This document shows, in pieces, positions 58,330 through 64,000 of a stretch of 64,000 nucleotides of DNA. The stretch covers positions 21,616 to 85,615 of the forward strand of contig JAFDWF010000185.1 in assembly GCA_018268575.1 (NCBI GenBank). Reading direction: 5' to 3'. The stretch's first letter is position 1. Every line of letters begins with the position of its first letter. This stretch comes from Actinomycetota bacterium (GTDB taxonomy: Bacteria; Actinomycetota; Thermoleophilia; Solirubrobacterales; 70-9). The notes below the pieces were generated by a model, which saw nothing but the letters and a program-made list of their open reading frames with translations, was not told where the DNA came from and made no database searches. The position numbers and the translations under genes are program-made.

Positions 58330-58626
58330 ATGTCGCTGCGGGACTGGATCTCCGGCAGGTCGCGCCGCGGGTCCGGTCCGGGGCAGACGCCGGTCTACGT
58401 CGACGACCCGCGCTTCGAGCGCTGGGAGGTGGTGCGGGACTTCGGCGACGTGCGCACCGCGCGCGCTTGGCACCAGGCGCTGGAAGAGGCCGGGATCGAA
58501 GCCGCCCTCACCGCCGACTGGCCGCTGGACCGCTTCGGCCACGGCGATATCTCCCTGTGCGTCCCGGGGGACCGCTGGAGCGAGGCCGAGATGCACCTCT
58601 CGAACCTCGACGTCCCCGATTACTGA
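58330..58626 (+). CDS. Small conserved-looking protein after aspS
   Basis: ATG 58330 begins MSLRDWISGRSRRGSGPGQT and gives 98 residues with a central alpha/beta pattern (VRDFGDVRTARAWHQALEEA GIE). It resembles short DUF2007-like signal-transducing domains. The gene is adjacent to aspS. A hairpin, GCACCGG-TTGC-CCGGTGC at 58636-58653, follows. Confidence 0.6.
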   Translation: MSLRDWISGRSRRGSGPGQTPVYVDDPRFERWEVVRDFGDVRTARAWHQALEEAGIEAALTADWPLDRFGHGDISLCVPGDRWSEAEMHLSNLDVPDY

Positions 58627-58904
58627 GCTTGCTTCGCACCGGTTGCCCGGTGCTACGGTTCAGCCAGGCTCGAGCCCGTACGAGAGCCGTCTCACCGTTT
58701 GACCCAACACAAACGGCGCGGGAGCTTTTGTCTTTCGATCCTCAGGGATCGCGAGCAGGGCGCCCACCTTCTTATGAAGGGATCAAAGCTAGAGGCGGTA
58801 CCGGCGGGCTGGAGCCTCTTTTGCGTGCCCGCGCGCGCTCCGCGTCACGCAAACGGCACGAATCGCGCGCCACACGCGCGGTTTCCCACGGCACCATCGG
58901 CCGG
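58627..58904. other. Intergenic region of 278 bp
   Basis: After the hairpin at 58636-58653 (7-bp stem, no T-run) there is no gene. GAGGC at 58792 and GCCTC at 58815 could close a larger stem. A TTTCCCACGG at 58881 copies the phage arm half-site once, likely by chance. Promoter elements for the 58905 gene are not clear. Confidence 0.35.
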
Positions 58905-59900
58905 GTGAAGAGCGCTCGTCGACTTTCGGTCCCGGACGGACCAAAACTCGACACCGAAATCCTTGACCGGGATGTCGCGGAGTTGGCGGGTCGACAGCAC
59001 GGAGTCGTCGGACGGTGGCAGCTCAGAGAGGTTGGACTGAGCGAGAAAATGATCAAGACGAGGATCGCCCATGGAGGCCTCATTCGCCTGCACCGAGGTG
59101 TCTACGCGGTCGGACACATGGCGATCACCTTCGAATCCCGGCTGATGGCGGCAGTTCTTGCCCACGGGCCAGAGGCAGTGCTGAGCCATCACTCGGCAGG
59201 GCAGCTCTGGGGGATCTACCCACGAAGTCGCATCGCGCCGGAAGTGACCTGCCCGGGATCGAAGAAGACCAAGCGAGGGATCGTCGCCCATCGTGGTTTG
59301 CTGCCCGCCGACGAGATCGTGCGGGAGCGGGGGATACCGGTGACTTCGGTGCCGCGGACGATGTTGGACCTGGCGGGGATGCTCTCGGAGCGAGAAGTCG
59401 AGCGCGCCTGGAACGAGATGGAAGTGCGCGAATGCAGGGATCGGCTCTCGGTGCCGGACCTCTTGGTGCGCTATCCGGGGCGGAGGGGGTCGGTCGTCCT
59501 CTCCCGCCTGGCGAATCGAAAGACGATGCCCGTGGGCATTACTCGCAACGAGTTCGAGGAGCGCTTCCTGGCGCTGATCGATCGCCACGGCCTGCCGCGC
59601 CCACGGCTGAACGCGCACCTGGCGCTGCGCGGCAGATTCTTCGAGGTCGACTGCCTCTGGGAGGACCAGCGCGTCGCGATCGAGCTCGACGGCGCCACGG
59701 CCCACAAGACCGAGAAGGCCTTCAACGACGATCGCGAACGGGACCGGATCCTGATCGCCGAGCGCTACCTGACCACGCGGGTCACCTGGGACCACCTCAC
59801 CCGCACGCCCGCCGAGGTCGCCGCCGACCTCCGGGACATCCTCACGCCGTACCCTTTGACCGATGGACCCGGAGCTCTTCGACCACTTCCTCCGCGATGA
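58905..59900 (+). CDS. AbiEi-like N-terminus with DUF559-type nuclease domain
   Basis: GTG 58905 gives 331 residues. Residues 20-110 (ELAGRQHGVVGRWQLREVGL, then RLHRGVYAVG) match the winged AbiEi antitoxin domain. Residues 240-325 (FFEVDCLWEDQRVAIELDGA then HKTEKAFNDDRERDR) match the DUF559/Vsr-like nuclease with Asp/Glu and Lys-type sites. Such proteins are frequent in actinobacteria, often without a partner; repair, defence or regulation are open. The end overlaps the mnmA fusion by 38 bases. Confidence 0.78.
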   Translation: MKSARRLSVPDGPKLDTEILDRDVAELAGRQHGVVGRWQLREVGLSEKMIKTRIAHGGLIRLHRGVYAVGHMAITFESRLMAAVLAHGPEAVLSHHSAGQLWGIYPRSRIAPEVTCPGSKKTKRGIVAHRGLLPADEIVRERGIPVTSVPRTMLDLAGMLSEREVERAWNEMEVRECRDRLSVPDLLVRYPGRRGSVVLSRLANRKTMPVGITRNEFEERFLALIDRHGLPRPRLNAHLALRGRFFEVDCLWEDQRVAIELDGATAHKTEKAFNDDRERDRILIAERYLTTRVTWDHLTRTPAEVAADLRDILTPYPLTDGPGALRPLPPR

Positions 59901-61374
59901 CGCCCGGCGCGGCCCGGCGCCCGACGACGCCTTCACCGGCGCCGCGGGAGGCGCCGCCTGCGGCGACCTCTCCCGCTTGTCGCTGACGGTCGAGGGCGGC
60001 CGCATCGCCTCGGTCAGCTTCGACACCGAGGGTTGTGGAGCCACCCGCGCGGCCACCGCGGCCCTCGCCGAAGCGATCGAGGGCGTGACGGTCCTCGAGG
60101 CCGCCTCGACGTCGATCGACGACACCGAAGCCCTCCTCGGCGGCCTCGAGCTCGCCAAGCGCCACGCCGCCCAACTGGCGACGGACGCCCTCCATCGGGC
60201 GTTGAGCGCCGCAGCGGCATCGAGCCTGCCGCTGGACCCGGCGGCAGCGCTCCGAGTGGGACCGGACTCGCCCACCTTGATTGCCAGTGAAGGTGGGCGA
60301 GTCCGGTCCCCCGAGCGCGTAGCCGTCGCCATCTCCGGCGGCGTCGACAGCGCCGTCGCGGCCCTCCTCGAACGCGAGCGCGGAGCGGAGGTGATCGCGA
60401 TCACCGTGAAGCTCTGGGCCGATCCGGAGACCGACGGGACCAAGGCCTGCTGCTCACCGGAGGCGGTGCTCGGCGCCCGCGCCGTCGCCCACTCGCTCGA
60501 CATTCCGCACTTCACCCTCGACCTCGAGGCGGACTTCCGCCGCCGCGTCGTCGATCGCTTCGTCAGCGGCTACGCCGCAGGCCAGACCCCGAACCCGTGC
60601 ATCCTCTGCAACGGCGAAGTGCGGCTGGCGGCGATGCTCGACCTCGCGCAGCGGCTCGGGGCCACCCGCCTCCTCACCGGCCACTACGCCCGCATCGTCG
60701 AGGACGCCGAGGGACCGCTGCTGGCGAGCGGGGCCGACGCGGCCAAGGACCAGAGCTACATGCTCGCCGCGCTGTCGCCCGATCTGCTTGGGTGCCTCGG
60801 CTTCCCGCTCACCGAGATGACCAAGGAAGAGGTGCGCGCGGTCGCCGCCCGCCACGGCCTCGCGGTGGCGAAGAAGCCGGAGTCCCAGGACCTCTGCTTC
60901 CTCGCCGGCCAGGGCAAGCGCGGCTTCCTGCGCCGGCACGGCAACCTGGTCGACCGCGAGGGCGCGGTGATCGACCGCGGTGGGCGCCCGCTCGGCCGCC
61001 ACCGCGGCCACCACAACTTCACCGTCGGCCAGCGCCGCGGCATCGGCGTCTCGCTGAACGAGCCCGGCTACGTGATCGCCACCGACGCGGTCGCCAACAC
61101 GGTCACGGTCGGCACCCGTGAGGACCTCGAGACGCGCCGCATCCGCGTCCGCGACGCGGTGCTCCACCGCGACGGCGCTCGCGTCGACAACGTCCGCCTC
61201 CGCTACCACTCGGCGATCCTGCCCGCGCGCGTCGGCGATGCCGCGCCGGGCCGCCACGACGCCCTCGAGCTGGAGCTGGCCGAGCCGTTCGACGCCGCCG
61301 CGCCGGGCCAGACCGCGGTGCTGATGGACGGCGAGACGATCGTCGGCCACGGCACGATCGCCGCCGCGGCCTGA
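59863..61374 (+). CDS. mnmA: NifU-like/MnmA fusion: tRNA 2-thiouridylase
   Basis: The 503 residues start with a NifU/SufU-like scaffold domain (1-115): Cys33 in AACGD, Cys58 in EGCGAT, but His101 where the third Cys would be. A Pro/Ala linker leads to MnmA: PP-loop SGGVDS (158-163), Cys249 in NPCILCN and Cys345 in SQDLCF, the catalytic pair. It thiolates U34 of Lys, Glu and Gln tRNAs. The scaffold part may deliver sulfur or an iron-sulfur cluster. The linker coincides with a 21-bp palindrome. Confidence 0.9.
   Translation: MDPELFDHFLRDDARRGPAPDDAFTGAAGGAACGDLSRLSLTVEGGRIASVSFDTEGCGATRAATAALAEAIEGVTVLEAASTSIDDTEALLGGLELAKRHAAQLATDALHRALSAAAASSLPLDPAAALRVGPDSPTLIASEGGRVRSPERVAVAISGGVDSAVAALLERERGAEVIAITVKLWADPETDGTKACCSPEAVLGARAVAHSLDIPHFTLDLEADFRRRVVDRFVSGYAAGQTPNPCILCNGEVRLAAMLDLAQRLGATRLLTGHYARIVEDAEGPLLASGADAAKDQSYMLAALSPDLLGCLGFPLTEMTKEEVRAVAARHGLAVAKKPESQDLCFLAGQGKRGFLRRHGNLVDREGAVIDRGGRPLGRHRGHHNFTVGQRRGIGVSLNEPGYVIATDAVANTVTVGTREDLETRRIRVRDAVLHRDGARVDNVRLRYHSAILPARVGDAAPGRHDALELELAEPFDAAAPGQTAVLMDGETIVGHGTIAAAA
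60258..60310. repeat. 21-bp perfect inverted repeat inside mnmA
   Basis: Arms 60258-60278 and 60290-60310 pair perfectly around an 11-base loop. They encode residues 132-150, the linker between NifU-like and MnmA domains. Arm length equals the longest repeat in the 34.6-kb array, and no frame is lost. It may be an inserted palindromic element. Confidence 0.9.
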
Positions 61375-61472
61375 GGCGCCGAGCCCGTTCGAAGGCCTCG
61401 CACGCCCGCCCTCCCCAGATCTGCCCCCGACATTCCCCACACGAACTGTCAGCAAACCGTAGGCTCTCACTC

Positions 61473-64000
61473 ATGAAGGCTCAACAAATCCGCGACACCT
61501 ACCTCAACTTCTTCGCGGAGAGGGGACACGAGATCGTCCCCTCGGCCTCGCTCGTGCCCTCGGTGCACGACCCGACCGTGCTGCTCACCACGGCCGGCAT
61601 GCAGCCCTTCAAGCCCTACTTCCTCGGCCGCGAGACGCCGCCCGCGCCGCGCCTCGCCGACGTGCAGAAATGCTTCCGCACGACCGACATCGAGGAGGTC
61701 GGCAACACCGCCCGCCACCTGACCTTCTTCGAGATGCTCGGCAACTGGAGCTTCGGCGACTACTTCAAGGCCGAGTCGATCCCCTGGGGCTGGCAGCTCG
61801 CCACCGCAGGCTTCGGCATGGACCCGGAGAAGATCTGGGTGACGGTCTTCGGCGGCGACGAGGAGCTCGGCCTTGGTCCCGACACCGAGGCGATCGCGAT
61901 CTGGGAAGAGACCGGCGTGCCCGCCGAGCGGATCGTCCAGCTCGGCCGCGAGGACAACTTCTGGCAGGGCGGGCCGACCGGGCCATGCGGCCCGTGCTCG
62001 GAGCTCTACCTGGACCGTGGCCTCGACTTCGGCACCGCCGACGAACGCCCCGGCGACGAGGGTGAGCGCTTCCTCGAGTTCTGGAACCACGTCTTCATGT
62101 CCTACGACCTGCACGAGGACGGGACGCTGACCGAGCTGCCGATGAAGAACATCGATACCGGTATGGGTCTCGACCGGATGGCGGCGATCCTCCAGGATGT
62201 CGAGTCGGTCTACGACGTCGACCACGTCCGGCCGCTGATCGACCTCGCCGAGGAGCTCTCCGGACACAAGTACGACGAGTCGGAGGCGGTGACCCGCGCG
62301 ATGCGGATCGTCGCCGACCACTCGCGCGGCGCCGCCTTCCTGATCGCCGACGGCGTCGTCCCCTCCAACGAGGACCGCGGCTACATCCTGCGGCGGATCA
62401 TGCGGCGGGCGATCCAGCAGGGCAACACGCTCGGGCTCGAGGCGCCGTGGCTCGGCCGCTTCGCCGAGCGCGTGATCGAGCTGATGGGCGACGTCTACCC
62501 CGAGCTGGTCGCCGAACGGGAGAACATCGCCCGCTGGGTGAACGACGAGGAGGAGAGTTTCGGCCGCACGCTGGTGCGCGGGCAGGAGATGCTCGAGCGG
62601 CTGGTCGACGAAGCGCGCGAGTCGCAGACCTCCTGGATCGACGCCGCCGACGCCTTCCGGCTCCACGACACCTACGGCTTCCCCTACGACCTGACCAAGG
62701 AGCTGCTCGCCGAGCAGGGCCTGGCGGTCGACGACGACGGCTTCGCCGAGCTGATGGAGGAGCAGCGGACCCGGGCTCGCACCGGCGCGGCCACCGCGCA
62801 CGGCTCCGAGAACACCTTCGAGCGGGTGCAGGAGTTCGCCGCCGCGACCTCGCCGAGCAACTTCGTCGGCTATGAGACGCTGACCGCGACGACCGGCGTG
62901 GCGGCATTCGAGCCGGGCGGCGACCGGGCGCTCTTGAAGCTGGAGACCAGCCCCTTCTACGCCGAGGGCGGCGGCCAGGTAGCCGACTCGGGCCTCCTGC
63001 GCTGGAACGGCGACGAGGCCGAGGTGGTCGACGTCTACCGCGTCGGCGGCGACCAGGTGGTGGCGATCGAGGCCAAGGAGATCCCGGCGGGCGCCGAGGT
63101 CGAGGCGGTCGTCGATCGCCAGACCCGCCACGCGACGATGCGCAATCACACGGCGACGCACCTCCTGCACGCGGCGCTGCGCGAGCGGCTCGGCACCCAC
63201 GTCCGTCAGGCGGGCTCGGCGGTGCGTCCCGACAAACTGCGCTTCGACTTCACCCACGGCCAGTCGCTCTCCCCGGAGGAGCTGCGCGACGTCGAGGACC
63301 GCGTCAACGAGTGGATCGCGGCGAGCGCCCCGGTGCGCTGGCTGGAAATGGAGCGGGCCGAGGCCGAAGTGCTGGGTGCGATGGCCCTCTTCGGCGAGAA
63401 ATACGGCGAGTGGGTGCGGGTGGTGGAGATCGACGGCGTCTCGCGCGAGCTCTGCGGTGGCACCCACGTCGCCAACACCGCCGAGATCGGGATCTTCAAG
63501 CTGACCGCGGAGGGCTCGAGCGCCGCCAACGTGCGCCGCATCGAGGCGATCACCGGTCCCGCCGCGAGCGATTACTTCCGCGAGCGCGACGGCGCGCTGC
63601 GCGAGGTGGGCGAGCTGCTGGGCAACCCGCAGGACCCGCTCGCGGGCGCCCGCCGGGCGGCGGAGCGGCTGAAGGAGGCCAGCGCGGGCGCGCAGAAGGC
63701 GCAGGGACAGGCGCTCGGCGAGGAAGCCAAGCGCCTCGGCGAGACGGCGATCGAGCTCGGCGGCGTCAAGGTGCTCGTCGCCGCGACCGAGCTCGGCGAC
63801 CAGAAGGCACTGCTCGAGGTCGCCAACCGGATCCAGAGCTCACTCGGGGACCCGGTCGTCCAGCTGCTCGGCGGCGGCTCCGGCGACAAGGTCGCGCTGG
63901 TCGCGCTGGCGAGCCCGGGCGCGGTGGAGAAGGGGCTTTCGGCGGCGGAGCTGGTGCGCGCCGCGGCAGGTGTCGTCGGCGGTGGCGGGGGCGGCCGCGA
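61473..64000 (+). CDS. alaS: Alanyl-tRNA synthetase (C-terminus outside window)
   Basis: ATG 61473 opens a frame still open at the window end (842 codons seen). Class II motifs are clear: motif 2 RHLTFFEMLGNWSFGDYFK, GGPTGPCGPCSELYLD, motif 3 in the GMGLDRMAAIL region. The editing domain has HTATHLLHAAL and CGGTHVANTAEIGIF. It ends in a glycine-rich stretch, VVGGGGGGR, typical of the C-Ala region. It charges tRNA-Ala and removes serine or glycine errors. Confidence 0.95.
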   Translation, partial: MKAQQIRDTYLNFFAERGHEIVPSASLVPSVHDPTVLLTTAGMQPFKPYFLGRETPPAPRLADVQKCFRTTDIEEVGNTARHLTFFEMLGNWSFGDYFKAESIPWGWQLATAGFGMDPEKIWVTVFGGDEELGLGPDTEAIAIWEETGVPAERIVQLGREDNFWQGGPTGPCGPCSELYLDRGLDFGTADERPGDEGERFLEFWNHVFMSYDLHEDGTLTELPMKNIDTGMGLDRMAAILQDVESVYDVDHVRPLIDLAEELSGHKYDESEAVTRAMRIVADHSRGAAFLIADGVVPSNEDRGYILRRIMRRAIQQGNTLGLEAPWLGRFAERVIELMGDVYPELVAERENIARWVNDEEESFGRTLVRGQEMLERLVDEARESQTSWIDAADAFRLHDTYGFPYDLTKELLAEQGLAVDDDGFAELMEEQRTRARTGAATAHGSENTFERVQEFAAATSPSNFVGYETLTATTGVAAFEPGGDRALLKLETSPFYAEGGGQVADSGLLRWNGDEAEVVDVYRVGGDQVVAIEAKEIPAGAEVEAVVDRQTRHATMRNHTATHLLHAALRERLGTHVRQAGSAVRPDKLRFDFTHGQSLSPEELRDVEDRVNEWIAASAPVRWLEMERAEAEVLGAMALFGEKYGEWVRVVEIDGVSRELCGGTHVANTAEIGIFKLTAEGSSAANVRRIEAITGPAASDYFRERDGALREVGELLGNPQDPLAGARRAAERLKEASAGAQKAQGQALGEEAKRLGETAIELGGVKVLVAATELGDQKALLEVANRIQSSLGDPVVQLLGGGSGDKVALVALASPGAVEKGLSAAELVRAAAGVVGGGGGGR

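Noticed and set aside
58881..58890. Single TTTCCCACGG, like the phage arm site
   Set aside because: Only one half-site is present with no attachment core nearby; expected by chance in GC-rich DNA.
61467..63467. Minus-strand open frame of 666 codons opposite alaS
   Set aside because: alaS on the plus strand has all family motifs; the antisense frame is a high-GC shadow.

Overview
The window is from a high-GC actinobacterium. It falls into two parts: the right end of a prophage (about 1 to 23,115) and ordinary chromosome (about 23,116 to 64,000). The chromosomal gene content (hisS-aspS-mnmA-alaS, a NifU-like/MnmA fusion, many start-stop overlaps, GTG/TTG and apparently leaderless starts) suggests class Thermoleophilia, perhaps Solirubrobacterales. 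This is inference, because no rRNA gene is present. A fibronectin-type module in the phage fibre protein looks like those of secreted proteins from the same group.

Prophage, leftward module (1-11,832, minus strand). In transcription order it holds the large terminase, four small structural proteins, a small membrane protein, a P22-type portal, four small proteins, a scaffold-like protein, the major capsid protein, a repeat-rich fibre protein and a fibre or depolymerase protein with a polysaccharide-lyase-like end. The next gene runs off the left edge. Most neighbours overlap or nearly touch.

Prophage, middle and right (11,968-23,115). Rightward genes encode a lipoprotein, an ArdA-type antirestriction protein and several unknown small proteins. 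Four of these genes share a repeated leader (ATCCACTRGA box, TTGGAG, ATG). Two junctions carry minihelices that look like a tRNA T-arm stacked on an acceptor stem. Leftward genes then encode a membrane-anchored protein, a candidate small terminase, a cytosine-5 DNA methyltransferase, an HNH endonuclease and a holin-like peptide. The far right carries a candidate short RNA, a gene pair under a LexA-type box, and a small winged-helix gene with repeated operators. The element ends at what looks like the 3' end of a tRNA-Leu gene (23,094-23,115), with candidate integrase arm sites 90 bp inside. No integrase, repressor, tape measure or lysin is visible; these may lie to the left.

Chromosome. Next to the prophage end is a protein combining an alpha-CTD-like domain with a sigma-region-4-like domain. 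A seven-gene minus-strand operon (APC permease, FGGY kinase, glycerol-1-phosphate-dehydrogenase-like enzyme, HAD phosphatase, TIM barrel, GntR/UTRA regulator, GlpD-like enzyme) has two inverted-repeat operators upstream. It looks like a catabolic operon for a polyol or phosphorylated polyol. A secreted serine protease is followed by about 840 bp of DNA packed with long perfect inverted repeats. Then come thrC, dtd, hydrolases, a VapBC-like pair, an ArsR-SRPBCC-DHFR cassette and a modABC cluster with a Mop-domain regulator.

A 3-kb island (48,965-51,983) lies in a tRNA(CAT) gene. It is flanked by a 45-bp perfect duplication of the tRNA 3' half and carries HicBA and a frameshifted HEPN-like gene. 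The window closes with peptidase, formimidoyltransferase, hydrolase and aminoacyl-tRNA synthetase genes, ending inside alaS.
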